From assembly GCA_017829075.1 (NCBI GenBank), contig JAGAJA010000021.1:1-64000 (forward strand): a stretch of DNA of 64,000 bases. Direction: 5' to 3'. The notes beneath the pieces were generated by a model. It worked only from the letters and a program-made list of their open reading frames with translations, was not told the DNA's origin and made no database searches. This document shows, piece after piece, positions 8,186 to 17,112 of this stretch (its first letter is position 1; each line of letters opens with the position of its first letter). The DNA comes from Oscillospiraceae bacterium. GTDB lineage: Bacteria > Bacillota_A > Clostridia > Oscillospirales > Ruminococcaceae. The position numbers were made by a program, and so were the translations under genes.

Positions 8186-9103
8186 ATGCACCATTTTTTA
8201 ACCAAACCGTTAGCAATCATTACGGCTTTATCTCTTAGCTTGATTGGAAAAAATGTATTAGCTGTCAGCAACAATGAAACTGAAAGTAATAATTCAATAG
8301 CAAATGCAAACACAATCTCGCTGTCTACCGATTTATATGGAACAATATCTAGCACATCGGATCAGGATTGGTACAAATTCACTCCAAAAACTTCCGGAAC
8401 ATATAATATTGGACTCTTGGGTATTCCACAAAATGCAGACTATGATATGGCTTTGTACAAATCATCATCTTCAAATTGTTTGAAAGTAGCTTCAAGCAAA
8501 AATCGATATGAATCAATAAGCTATTCCCTTGTTGCTAATACAACGTATTATATTAAGATATACAGCGTTTCAGGGTTCTCCACAACAGAAAAGTATAGAT
8601 TAAGAATAAGCAACACTGAACAGGCAAAAGAGGGATGGTTGTATTGTTTCAGAGGACAAAAAATGGCATCAAAAATATCTCAACCTTATATAAAGGGCAA
8701 ACATAAGGGAATAGATATTATTCATAAGGATTACGGAGAAATCGCTAATGATTATCCAGTATACTCTGTAAAGTCCGGAACAGTTCTTTTTTCTGCAACA
8801 AGTATGAGTAGTACCGCTGGGTGGTATGTTGTAATAGATTTAGATTCGGATTTTGGAAGTAGTGAAACAGTCCGATATTTGCATCTAAAAAATAAACCGC
8901 TTGTTAAAACTAATGCCTCCGTTACTAGCGGAACTTGTCTGGGAATCGTAGGAAACACCGGTGAATCTACGGGAACTCATCTTCATTTCGATATAAATAC
9001 AGCTCACGCCATATATGGAGGAGAAGGTTCCAATCAAGTAAGCTATACTAATACAGTAGATCCTGAACCATATTTCGAAACGATAGTTGATTTCACATAT
9101 TGA
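8186..9103 (+). CDS. Secreted M23 metallopeptidase with PPC domain
   Basis: 305 residues, ATG preceded by AAGGAGG. Signal peptide at about 1-27. A pre-peptidase C-terminal (PPC) beta domain follows at about 30-145 (NETESNNSIANANTIS, DQDWYKFTPKTSGTYNI). The M23/lysostaphin-type domain covers about 150-300, with zinc ligands in HKGIDI and GTHLHFDI. M23 enzymes cut peptide cross-bridges in peptidoglycan. On a mobile element such an enzyme may open the wall for conjugation or act on competitors. The gene follows the ECF sigma pair and is followed at once by a lipoprotein gene. Confidence 0.8.
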   Translation: MHHFLTKPLAIITALSLSLIGKNVLAVSNNETESNNSIANANTISLSTDLYGTISSTSDQDWYKFTPKTSGTYNIGLLGIPQNADYDMALYKSSSSNCLKVASSKNRYESISYSLVANTTYYIKIYSVSGFSTTEKYRLRISNTEQAKEGWLYCFRGQKMASKISQPYIKGKHKGIDIIHKDYGEIANDYPVYSVKSGTVLFSATSMSSTAGWYVVIDLDSDFGSSETVRYLHLKNKPLVKTNASVTSGTCLGIVGNTGESTGTHLHFDINTAHAIYGGEGSNQVSYTNTVDPEPYFETIVDFTY

Positions 9104-9125
9104 TATACAGAAAGAAGGGTTTTAT

Positions 9126-9884
9126 ATGAAATGCAAAAACATTTTTAGTGCTTTAATCATTGTAGGTGTCCTCTCTATCACAGGTTGTTCCACAAATTCT
9201 AATGTTGTAAATATGGCGCAAATAAGCGACGCAAGTATGCCCGCTCCGTTTGAACACAACGGAGGTGATGAAAACAATGATTTCTTCCATCCGTGCATTG
9301 CAAAGTTCGACAATGTGGTTGATCTTGTGTGTGAATTAGCGCATGATGATAATGCCGTTCAAGAATGGGTCGAAGAAATGAATAATAATGAAACACCGTG
9401 TCAGATAGACGAATATATTAACCTTTACTCGTTTATGGTGCACTTTAATATTCCGGCAGAAGATGTATGCGCGGCGCTTCAGGATTTTAATAAGATGCAG
9501 GAACAATGGAGAGATGAACGTGGCATTCCTATAAATTCATCCACATACTACACCGAAGATGATCTTGAAGCACTTAAAAGCGAAAACATGGAAACAATCA
9601 CAAATTACTTTGCTTCAACATATTCGATCGTTGTCGATGATAATATCTATTCTCCGAATTGGATTTATTATCACACTGTGGATGACTATGCCGTATGCGG
9701 TATTACTGCCGATGATATAAAGGATCATATCTCTCAATATTCTAATATTAATTTTGAATCAAATGCACTATCCGCGTTTGAAAGCAAGATTTCAAATTAT
9801 ATCGGAGAATCCATTTCATTTGACGGTATAGGTTCCGATTTTATTGCGGAAGATACTTCAAATACGACAGACATTATCGGATAA
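9126..9884 (+). CDS. Putative lipoprotein of unknown function
   Basis: 252 residues from the ATG preceded by AGAAAGAAGGG. The start is confirmed by a lipoprotein signal peptide (KCKNIFSALIIVGVL) and lipobox SITGC, with Cys21 as the lipidated residue. The mature protein is acidic and rich in Asn and Asp, with no recognised domain. It is the last gene of the sigma/anti-sigma/exported-protein run and is followed by a terminator at 9987. It might protect the host from the M23 enzyme or anchor a complex at the membrane, but nothing in the sequence decides this. Confidence 0.65.
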   Translation: MKCKNIFSALIIVGVLSITGCSTNSNVVNMAQISDASMPAPFEHNGGDENNDFFHPCIAKFDNVVDLVCELAHDDNAVQEWVEEMNNNETPCQIDEYINLYSFMVHFNIPAEDVCAALQDFNKMQEQWRDERGIPINSSTYYTEDDLEALKSENMETITNYFASTYSIVVDDNIYSPNWIYYHTVDDYAVCGITADDIKDHISQYSNINFESNALSAFESKISNYIGESISFDGIGSDFIAEDTSNTTDIIG

Positions 9885-9986
9885 ATGCATACCTTTTTGG
9901 ATGATTATATTCTCGTTTTGATTTATTGTTTGTGCCTTATTTGGCATTATTGCCTATTGGCAAAAGAAAAAGCGTTATAAATTACC

Positions 9987-10020
9987 AATGCGGCAGTTCT
10001 TCAGCTGCCGCATTTTTCTT
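9987..10020 (+). terminator. Intrinsic terminator closing the sigma-factor operon
   Basis: AATGCGGCAG (9987-9996) pairs with CTGCCGCATT (10005-10014), followed by TTTCTT. The rest of 9885-10114 shows no gene. Confidence 0.85.
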
Positions 10021-10050
10021 ACATAAAATTCACGAATAACGAAAATCCTT

Positions 10051-10107
10051 TTCCCGAAAAACGGGAACTTAGCCTGTTAAACCCTGCTATAATATAACCA
10101 TAGGGGG
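10051..10107 (+). promoter_or_regulatory. Promoter and probable operator of the second XRE gene
   Basis: An inverted repeat, TTCCCG (10051-10056) and CGGGAA (10062-10067), covers the expected -35 zone. TATAAT lies at 10088-10093. AGGGGGTGA follows before the TTG start. The -35 hexamer itself is poor, and the dyad overlapping it suggests autoregulation. Confidence 0.55.
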
Positions 10108-10114
10108 TGATGTT

Positions 10115-10444
10115 TTGAAAGAGAGGGCGAACAGGCTTTATGAATTGCGTAAGAGCCGCAACCTGACACAGACAGCGGTAGCTTATAGGCTTAACCTTTC
10201 TCTTTCGAGGATATCAGCCTATGAGAACGGCGAGAATATTCCATGTGATGTGTTGAGGGTATTTGCCAACTTTTATAGCGTATCCATTGATTACATACTG
10301 CGCTTTTCGGACAGGACAGTCGGCGGCTCCGGCGTTAATCTTCACATTTCTGAACAAAAGCTGCTGGATCTGTACAGAAATCTTCCGCCTGATGGGAAAG
10401 CCGTCATTGACGGTATGGTAAATGGCTATGTCCCTCTCAAATAA
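10115..10444 (+). CDS. XRE-family transcriptional regulator
   Basis: 109 residues from a TTG start with AGGGGGTGA at proper spacing. Residues 1-65 form a Cro/CI helix-turn-helix (LYELRKSRNLTQTAVAYRLNLSLSRISAYENG). The C-terminal third is helical (SEQKLLDLYRNLPPDGKAVIDGMVNGY), like regulators found beside the integrase in Clostridia elements. A dyad at its own promoter suggests it represses itself. It points towards the integrase and ends before a terminator. Confidence 0.8.
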   Translation: MKERANRLYELRKSRNLTQTAVAYRLNLSLSRISAYENGENIPCDVLRVFANFYSVSIDYILRFSDRTVGGSGVNLHISEQKLLDLYRNLPPDGKAVIDGMVNGYVPLK

Positions 10445-10485
10445 TGAGAATAATCGCCTGCAAGCATGAGAAGGCTATAACAGCC

Positions 10486-10510
10486 CTTTCGCAAATTATT
10501 CCCTTTTGCG
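10486..10510. repeat. Inverted repeat flanking the integrase, left copy
   Basis: This 25-base sequence matches the reverse complement of 11850-11874 at 24 of 25 positions. The core reads TTCGCAAATTATTCCCTTTT. The two copies sit on either side of the integrase gene, so they may be integrase-binding or attachment sites. Confidence 0.6.
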
Positions 10511-10523
10511 ATAATATGACCGT

Positions 10524-10552
10524 ATTCCGCATAATCAAGCGGAATTTTTTGT
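10524..10552 (+). terminator. Intrinsic terminator after the XRE gene
   Basis: ATTCCGC (10524-10530) pairs with GCGGAAT (10539-10545), then a run of Ts and TGTTTT. Confidence 0.8.
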
Positions 10553-10586
10553 TTTCCTGACGAGAAAAATGACGGCAAATAATCTT

Positions 10587-11687
10587 TTAAGCCACCGAGA
10601 ACAGCTCCGAAACCGACTTCATATACTCGACTTTTCGCTCCATTGACGAATGAACATAGCGATTAAGCGTGATTTGTACGTTGCTATGTCCTAATATTTC
10701 AGACAGCGACTTTACGTCAACTCCTATTGCTATGCAGTTCGTGGCGAACAGGTGACGCAACGAATGAAAAGATACGTCCGACAGGTGAAGTTCAGCAAGG
10801 ATCCGCTTAAAGCGATACTGCATTACTCTTGGCTCTACAATTCCTTGCGTTCCCGAAAGAAGATAACAGCTGTTACCTGTTCTATGATTACTCAAATAAG
10901 GTATAATGAACTCCGGCAGCGGGATTTCCCGAACAGACGAGCTGCTCTTGGGCGAAGTCACCACCAGCTTTGTGGCTGTATTTCCGTCAATATTCTTAAT
11001 TCTCTGAACCGTGTTCCTGACGGTCAGAATTCTTTTTTCAAGGTTGATGTTTTCCCATTTCAGCGCACAAAGCTCACCTATACGGATACCAGTTGCCGCA
11101 GATAGTAAAATACCGACATTTGATGATGTCGGGTTAGAAATAAGATAATTGTTAAGCCGAGTCTGCTCCGTTTTATCAAGCAGCTCTTTTTCTTTTGCCT
11201 TGCCTTTGGGAGTTGCCATAAATGTTGATTTATCCTCATAACCAAAACGTTTCCTGGCAAAACGGCACGCTGATTTGATTACTGCTGCAATATCAGCGGT
11301 ATATTTGGCAGAAAGTCCGCTTGCCAGCTTTGAATGCACGAAGTCATTAAGTTTTTCGACCGTCAGCTTTTCATAAAGTGTTTTTCCGAGCGATGAGCTG
11401 ATGTGTTTCTCATATTTCATCTGATAGTTCATATAAGTGGATTCCTTGACTTTCAGCCGAATATCCGAAAACCACAATGTAAAAAGGTTATTTAACGTCA
11501 AATTCTTTGGAACAGCCGAAACCGCTGTATTAACACGCTTTTCCGACAGCGCTGCTTTGACCTCAGCATACGTTTTTCCGTAAATTGAGGAGTATCTTGT
11601 TGTTCCGTCAGCCCTAACTCCGCTTTTATAGCGTCCCTCCCAACGACCGTCTTTTCTCTTATAAATATTCTCACCACGTCTAGCCAT
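10587..11687 (-). CDS. Tyrosine integrase of an integrative element
   Basis: 366 residues from the ATG at complement 11685-11687. Longer in-frame starts extend into repeat-rich intergenic DNA. The N-terminus is an AP2-like arm-binding domain (RGENIYKRKDGRWEGRY). A SAM-like core-binding domain covers about 62-150. The catalytic domain shows R202 (AATGIRIGEL), H308-x2-R311 (HSLRHLFAT), H334 and the nucleophile Y344 (LNRYVH). All residues needed for strand exchange are present. Integrases of this layout move Tn916-like and other conjugative elements. It is flanked by an inverted 25-mer that could hold its binding sites. It could mobilise either the conjugative remnant to the left or the cargo to the right. 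Confidence 0.9.
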   Translation of the reverse strand: MARRGENIYKRKDGRWEGRYKSGVRADGTTRYSSIYGKTYAEVKAALSEKRVNTAVSAVPKNLTLNNLFTLWFSDIRLKVKESTYMNYQMKYEKHISSSLGKTLYEKLTVEKLNDFVHSKLASGLSAKYTADIAAVIKSACRFARKRFGYEDKSTFMATPKGKAKEKELLDKTEQTRLNNYLISNPTSSNVGILLSAATGIRIGELCALKWENINLEKRILTVRNTVQRIKNIDGNTATKLVVTSPKSSSSVREIPLPEFIIPYLSNHRTGNSCYLLSGTQGIVEPRVMQYRFKRILAELHLSDVSFHSLRHLFATNCIAIGVDVKSLSEILGHSNVQITLNRYVHSSMERKVEYMKSVSELFSVA

Positions 11688-11849
11688 TGTATAACCCCCG
11701 GTTCTGACAACATTTCTGACGGCAAATAGGGTGTAAAGGAAATTTTTCTTTTCGGTTTTGCCCATTTTACGGTTCAAATTTGATGTCTGTAATATAAATT
11801 GAGTGAATTTTGGCTTTAAGAATTGCGTTTTACAGCCGATTTGCCCTTT

Positions 11850-11874
11850 CACAAAAGGGAATAATTTGCGAAAG
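11850..11874. repeat. Inverted repeat flanking the integrase, right copy
   Basis: Partner of 10486-10510 (24/25 identity, opposite orientation), in the region upstream of the integrase start. Confidence 0.6.
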
Positions 11875-11890
11875 AAGCATTTGGACTTAT

Positions 11891-11923
11891 ATTCCAATAC
11901 CCCTTGGGGTTAAATATTGGAAT
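11891..11923. repeat. Dyad upstream of the integrase
   Basis: ATTCCAATA (11891-11899) and TATTGGAAT (11915-11923) are exact inverse copies around a CCCCTTGGGG centre. This may be a regulatory or recombinase site. The rest of 11924-12190 is AT-rich without a convincing gene. Confidence 0.5.
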
Positions 11924-12193
11924 TTCATTATATATTAAAGCACAAATTATGCTGTTTGATATATTGGGTAAAACAAATTTTAAAGTTATAGCTTCCAACT
12001 TAGAGAACGCAGTATACAGTTAGAAATTGGTATATCAAGTAAAACATGTTCAGCTGCTGAATATAGTTGCTGAATGAACAGGATTTGTATAGCCTTCTTG
12101 GTAGTTACGTTAGATTCTTAGTGCATATAAGGAACTGAAGTGTACTTCTTGTTTTAGGCAGTTGCATGAGAGATTTACATTTTATGAAGTTAG

Positions 12194-12234
12194 AGCGCCC
12201 TCTATGAGCACTTACAATACTCACAGAGGGCGCT
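12194..12234. repeat. Long perfect hairpin before the SHMT-like gene
   Basis: AGCGCCCTCT (12194-12203) pairs with AGAGGGCGCT (12225-12234), and TGAG with CTCA inside. Only a weak T run follows on either strand. It may be a terminator or a recombination-related structure marking the left side of the cargo. Confidence 0.55.
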
Positions 12235-12272
12235 ATCTATTGTTTCACAAGCATATGGATGTCTTTTACAAC

Positions 12273-12294
12273 GGCAGATAACATTTAATTATCA
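12273..12294 (+). promoter_or_regulatory. 22-bp element shared with the STAND gene (copy 1)
   Basis: Identical over 22 bases to the complement of 17113-17134. It contains GATAA-N7-TTATC, a 17-bp dyad of the size bound by helix-turn-helix dimers. It ends 60 bases before the start of the SHMT-like gene. Confidence 0.65.
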
Positions 12295-12354
12295 TCTGTT
12301 AACCTAGAAAGAAGATGCAAATAAACTATTCACAATAAATGAAAGGAACGACAT

Positions 12355-13599
12355 ATGAAATATAATTTTAACAATAAGATAAGAGAATTACACAATTCAG
12401 TTAGTGACATGGAAAGGCAGTTTGCAGACAGCCTGATACTTAATCCGGTTGAAAATATACCTTTTCCGGATTCGCTTGAACCGTCGGTATCCTTTATGCA
12501 TGGTTTGTACAATACAGATACTATACGTACAACCGAGCAGAAGTTTGATTCAAAATTACAATTCAGCGGACGCGGGCAAATAACAGAAGATATAAAAACC
12601 ATATATGAAATGTGGGCAAAGCTGTTAGGCGCGGAGGCGCTCTCAATGAGGCTGTTATCCGGACTGCATGCTCATATTGTACTCTTTATGGGGATAAGTG
12701 AGATCGGCGATAAAGTATTATATCTTCCTGAAAAAGCAGGAGGACATACTTCTGGAAGAGCTATCCTTGAACGCCTGGGATTGAACATTATGGAAATACC
12801 CTATGACACTACTAAACACAGGGTGGATAAAGAGAAGTGCTTAGACGTAATAAAGACCTTCGAGCCGGATTTTATCTTTGTTGATCGCAGCGAGGGACTC
12901 GTATACGAAGATTTCACATGGCTCGGTCAAAGCTGTGATTGCTGCAAAATATTTGACGCATCTCAGTATCTGACAAATATTATCTGCAAAGATTATAATA
13001 ATCCGTTCGATATGGGGTTTGATCTGATAATATCAACACTACATAAAAATCTGCCCGGACCTCAAAGGGCGCTCATTTGCTCAAAGCATGACGACGAAAT
13101 ATGGCGCAGACTTCGCTCCAAGATAAGCTGTTATGTATCAAATATGCACTTCTATACGATTTACTCGGCAGGTTTTATGCTTGACCATATGGAAGAGCTT
13201 AATGAGCTTTCACGAAATATGCTCCAGAATGCAGTGTTACTTGAACAGGAATTGATAAAGGAAGGGGTCCCAATGATATCCCGTAATACAACGGAGCTGG
13301 AGCCTCCTACCCATCATTGCTGGATAAAGCCGGAGTCACGCCAAAAAGCATTTGACTTGTATACTACGTTGGAAAGAATAGGCCTCCTCGCCAATTATAG
13401 ACTGTTACCCTACGATATCGGATACGGCTTGAGATTGGGGCTTTCCGGCGCAACAAGATCTGGTCTGCGACCAACCGATATACCTCATTTAGCGCACTTG
13501 ATCTCAAATGCTTATAAACATGATTATACCCCATCATTAAAAGCCGAGGCAGTGGATTTTATCCATACAATAAAGCAGAGGAATTCTTACAATGGATAA
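12355..13599 (+). CDS. SHMT-fold PLP-dependent enzyme
   Basis: 414 residues, ATG preceded by GAAAGGAACGAC. The protein follows the serine hydroxymethyltransferase fold. It has a catalytic-type glutamate at NPVEN (E33), LLSGLHAH in place of HSGSQAN, the PLP-stacking histidine in GGHTSG (H131), D201 (FDASQ, pairing with the pyridine nitrogen), the Schiff-base lysine K231 in STLHKNLPGP, and the carboxylate arginine R360 in GLRLGLSGATRSG. The tyrosine-rich segment of true SHMT (RYYGG) reads QFSGRG here, and the DMAH motif is DASQ. A different acceptor or one-carbon independence is therefore likely. The next gene, an alcohol dehydrogenase, overlaps by 8 bases, so the two probably work in sequence on one small molecule. 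Confidence 0.75.
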   Translation: MKYNFNNKIRELHNSVSDMERQFADSLILNPVENIPFPDSLEPSVSFMHGLYNTDTIRTTEQKFDSKLQFSGRGQITEDIKTIYEMWAKLLGAEALSMRLLSGLHAHIVLFMGISEIGDKVLYLPEKAGGHTSGRAILERLGLNIMEIPYDTTKHRVDKEKCLDVIKTFEPDFIFVDRSEGLVYEDFTWLGQSCDCCKIFDASQYLTNIICKDYNNPFDMGFDLIISTLHKNLPGPQRALICSKHDDEIWRRLRSKISCYVSNMHFYTIYSAGFMLDHMEELNELSRNMLQNAVLLEQELIKEGVPMISRNTTELEPPTHHCWIKPESRQKAFDLYTTLERIGLLANYRLLPYDIGYGLRLGLSGATRSGLRPTDIPHLAHLISNAYKHDYTPSLKAEAVDFIHTIKQRNSYNG

Positions 13600-14566
13600 T
13601 AAAGTCATGATGCTGACGAGCCCATACACATTTGAAGTATCGGATACAGAACTCCCAGAGCCTGCAAACGGTTACATAACTATAAATTATTTGTTTTGCG
13701 GAATTTGCGGGGGCGATTACTCGCGCTATATCGGACGCCGAAAAGACTACCCAATGAGCCTGGGACATGAATTCGTCGCAAAAGTGGTGAACTCAGCGTC
13801 AAGCAGGAAATTTAAGAATGGCGATATAGTTATATCCGATTTAAATTATAGATGTGGCTCATGCGCCTATTGTAAGGATGGAGCATCGCATTTGTGCGTC
13901 TGCAACAATGCGGGTTTGTTTACCAATCGCGGATTTGCTCAATATGCGAACATAAATGAGGATTATCTGTTCAGGATAGAGCCGCCAAGCTATTTGCCAA
14001 GCGCAGCTTTTATTGAACCGTTGTCATGCGTCGTCCATGCCTGTGAAAGCTTACAGATCAATGCAAACAGTAATATTCTGATAGTGGGTGCCGGAAGTAT
14101 CGGGACAATGTTCGCGTTCTGTTTAAAATACCGTTATAACTGCTTGAACGTGGAAATAACTGATATAATAACTGAACGCAAGGAAAAAGTATCCGATTGC
14201 TTTGGTACAGGAATATTTAACGGTCATGCAAACGAATATGATATCATAATTGAGTGCTCGAATTCGTCGGTTGGTCTGAAATTTGCTTTAGACACCATTA
14301 AAAACGGAGGGCATATTTGTATAATGAGCCATCTGTACGGAACTGATACATCTTTTGTATATGAAACGCTTTGCAAAAAAGAACTCCATGCAGTATTTCC
14401 TCTTAGAAATGGCAATGTTTCAAATGTGACCACTGCGATCGATCTGATCTCGCGCAATTGGCAGCCGACGTTTAACAGTCTGATCCGTGTATATTCCGAT
14501 ATCAACCAGGCGTTTAGCGAAAAGGACAAAACGCCTTATAACAAACAGGTCGTTCAGATTATTTAG
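13592..14566 (+). CDS. Zinc-dependent medium-chain alcohol dehydrogenase
   Basis: 324 residues, start inside the previous gene (8-base overlap), so co-translated. Catalytic zinc ligands are C39 (CGICGGD), H59-E60 (LGHEF) and a glutamate in IEPLSC. The structural zinc set is C88-C91-C94-C102 (C-x2-C-x2-C-x7-C). The Rossmann motif is ILIVGAGSIG. This layout matches the threonine/sorbitol dehydrogenase branch, which oxidises secondary alcohols with NAD(P). Paired with an SHMT-fold enzyme, a plausible substrate is a beta-hydroxy amino acid or related hydroxymethyl compound. The substrate itself cannot be read from the sequence. It is convergent with the STAND ATPase gene, 50 bases apart. Confidence 0.8.
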   Translation: MDNKVMMLTSPYTFEVSDTELPEPANGYITINYLFCGICGGDYSRYIGRRKDYPMSLGHEFVAKVVNSASSRKFKNGDIVISDLNYRCGSCAYCKDGASHLCVCNNAGLFTNRGFAQYANINEDYLFRIEPPSYLPSAAFIEPLSCVVHACESLQINANSNILIVGAGSIGTMFAFCLKYRYNCLNVEITDIITERKEKVSDCFGTGIFNGHANEYDIIIECSNSSVGLKFALDTIKNGGHICIMSHLYGTDTSFVYETLCKKELHAVFPLRNGNVSNVTTAIDLISRNWQPTFNSLIRVYSDINQAFSEKDKTPYNKQVVQII

Positions 14567-14616
14567 TATTCTGAAAACCTATTAACTTCAAATCCATTTA
14601 CACATAACGTAAGGGA

Positions 14617-17073
14617 TCATTTCTGATCAAGCGGTCTTAAGCTGTTGATGAAACGTTTAAAACACGCCACTGTGGATTCAAAATCCAGCCATTCAAATTT
14701 GTCCCGGAGCTGTTCAAGCATTGTATTGTTTTTTTGCATTATGCATATCGGAAGTTTAAAAAAGCGATACACCTGGTTTTTATCAAGCAGTTTGTCGATC
14801 GCGTTAAGAGTTGTATTCGATATTCTCCCGGATTTGGCATAATCACAGTATGCTCTTGCTATAAGCGCAAAAAGTTCACCGGATTCATAGCCAGTACTTT
14901 TGTTTACTTCAATGCTTTTATCGATGAATTTATTTGCTTTTTCATAATTGCGCTTTTTTATAAGAACGATCGCCTTTGAGTAGTAAAGCTTTCCCATGTT
15001 CCTGTAATAATGTGATTTGGCTGCTTGCGCCAATGTTTCATCATACAGCTTATCAAATTCCTTCGGGTCAAAAAAGCATAACGTTTCACATAAATTAGTT
15101 TTCAAATGAATTTCTGCACTGACCGACTGGACGAAAGAAAGCTGCTGCCGATATGTATTTTGGGCTATATCCAGCATCATGTTAAATCTATAAATATGCC
15201 CGATAGCCCTATTCACATCGTATTTTGCACTGGCTGACAGCTCCTCGTTATTCAGCAGCGTTAAATTTTCGAGAGCGCTTTTAAATTTGCCGTCCATGGT
15301 GAGATAATCTGAAAAATACATTTTGGTATACGAATAATACCAGTAGCGTTTATCAGATTCATCAAAATTAGAGTTCATTTCTCTTATCCCGGCTATTAGA
15401 TCCGAATAATTACCGTTCAGGCTTTTATAATATAACAGCTTGATGTGATAAGAATTATAATGCTTGCCAAATAATTGTGGATCACTTATTGATTCAAGCG
15501 TTTTTACAGTTTCAACAGAGTTGATCTTTTCATCCATGACCGCCTTGATCATTTTGAGAATATTGGTAATGTTCTCATCTTTGCTGCTGTCGATCGCAGG
15601 GGGTTCAAAATAAATACGCTTGTCTAAGATGGTGAACAGGATATCAAGTATTTTTTCCGCCTCAGCGGATGTGACAGATAAATTCATATCTATGCAGCAT
15701 TGTATCAGATTTAAAAACAATGTCACCAGATCTTCTTGAGAACCATTATAAATAGTGGTCATTTCCCGGTGAATTATACCCAGATAATATTGCCATACAT
15801 CCTGTTTAAAGTCGAGGGGTAATACTTTTGTAGCCTGATCGCAAAAAAGGTCGTGAAACTTGACTAGCTCCTTATCGTGGGCTATATAGTTTGTCAAACT
15901 GGAGTAAACGATCTCTTTATAGTCTTCAAGCGGGCAGTCACGTCCAAATCTATATGCCAGCTCGTCGAAAATCTTTCGATTGAAAACTTTGACAACAGAT
16001 AATGCGCGGATCATAGAATGCCACTTCTCAGGAAGGTGATGCATGAACCCTTTCATCATAGAATCCAGATCATTAAAATAAGCTATATTGACTGGAATGT
16101 TTGATGCAGATTCGTTTTTATAAACTTTAAGCGCTATATCAATAAATAAGGGCAGGCATTTAGTGCTTGATATGATTCGATCGACCACATCGGGTTGCGG
16201 ATCATCTATATGTGCAGTGATATACTCCCGGGCAACTTCCGGAGGGAAACATTTCAGCTCGTATGGCTTAATTTCTTTCTCGACATTGTTATCGTCATCT
16301 TCCCATTTAAGCCGTTCTCTTCCAGTGATCACGAACAACCCTGTATGGATCTCAGACACCAAATCGAGCAACCATTCCTTGGATTCAGAATACGGAACAC
16401 TCTGTTGGTATGAATCGCATAAAAATACGACCAATTTTCTTTTAGCATTTACAATTTTATCAATATCGTATCCCAGATAATATGGCAATTTTTTAAGCAG
16501 TTCATGTGACTCTAAACCATTGATCGAGTTTATTTCTTCATGATTCAGTGCCTGCCTGATCTTTTGAAGTATTTTATCCACCAAATGAAAAATGCCGCTC
16601 AACGAAGGCTTATCAACATTGGAGACATCCGCAATCGTATCAGTCAAAGACAAAGCCTTCCAAAATGGATCACGTATTTCGCTCATGAAAGAATCGTCTA
16701 ATTTTACATTACACTCTGCTTTTTCCCAATATCTCGTTAGTGCGTAGTCAAAGAAAACGCAACGTTTATGGATCTGTTTTCTGATAGAGATCAGGCTCTT
16801 TAAGGATTGGCGTTTATCTATTTCAAAGGACACATCGACTATCAGTGATTTTTTTTTCGGGATTATATCGCTTATTTCAGATTTAAGAGTGTGCAGAAGG
16901 CTTGTTTTTCCCATACCTCCCAGGCCGTAAATGTCAATTACCCGAAAATATCTGTCACCTTTTTTTATCAGTTCATTGCATTCATCTCTTACTATTTTTC
17001 GGATCTCTTCTCTATCCACAAAATTTACTTTCTTCTCCTCGAACAACTCTATTGATGATAGTCTTTTTTTCAT
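14617..17073 (-). CDS. STAND/NB-ARC-like ATPase with helical repeats
   Basis: 818 residues. P-loop GLGGMGKTS at 50-58. Walker B LVVFLCD ends at D220. A TGRE sensor-like arginine lies at 250-253, and a CLPLF motif (306-310) sits where NB-ARC proteins have GLPL. A winged-helix-like stretch follows (about 345-415), then roughly 400 residues of helical hairpins resembling degenerate TPRs (YRNMGKLYYSKAIVLIKKRNYEKANKFI). STAND proteins are nucleotide switches that sense a ligand or protein through the repeats and oligomerise. No effector domain (TIR, nuclease, DNA-binding) is fused, so it probably acts through partners. It shares its 22-bp upstream element with the SHMT/ADH operon, which links the three genes. 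Confidence 0.8.
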   Translation of the reverse strand: MKKRLSSIELFEEKKVNFVDREEIRKIVRDECNELIKKGDRYFRVIDIYGLGGMGKTSLLHTLKSEISDIIPKKKSLIVDVSFEIDKRQSLKSLISIRKQIHKRCVFFDYALTRYWEKAECNVKLDDSFMSEIRDPFWKALSLTDTIADVSNVDKPSLSGIFHLVDKILQKIRQALNHEEINSINGLESHELLKKLPYYLGYDIDKIVNAKRKLVVFLCDSYQQSVPYSESKEWLLDLVSEIHTGLFVITGRERLKWEDDDNNVEKEIKPYELKCFPPEVAREYITAHIDDPQPDVVDRIISSTKCLPLFIDIALKVYKNESASNIPVNIAYFNDLDSMMKGFMHHLPEKWHSMIRALSVVKVFNRKIFDELAYRFGRDCPLEDYKEIVYSSLTNYIAHDKELVKFHDLFCDQATKVLPLDFKQDVWQYYLGIIHREMTTIYNGSQEDLVTLFLNLIQCCIDMNLSVTSAEAEKILDILFTILDKRIYFEPPAIDSSKDENITNILKMIKAVMDEKINSVETVKTLESISDPQLFGKHYNSYHIKLLYYKSLNGNYSDLIAGIREMNSNFDESDKRYWYYSYTKMYFSDYLTMDGKFKSALENLTLLNNEELSASAKYDVNRAIGHIYRFNMMLDIAQNTYRQQLSFVQSVSAEIHLKTNLCETLCFFDPKEFDKLYDETLAQAAKSHYYRNMGKLYYSKAIVLIKKRNYEKANKFIDKSIEVNKSTGYESGELFALIARAYCDYAKSGRISNTTLNAIDKLLDKNQVYRFFKLPICIMQKNNTMLEQLRDKFEWLDFESTVACFKRFINSLRPLDQK

Positions 17074-17112
17074 GTTGCTACTCCATAGTTCATTTTTTAC
17101 AGTATTATGTAG

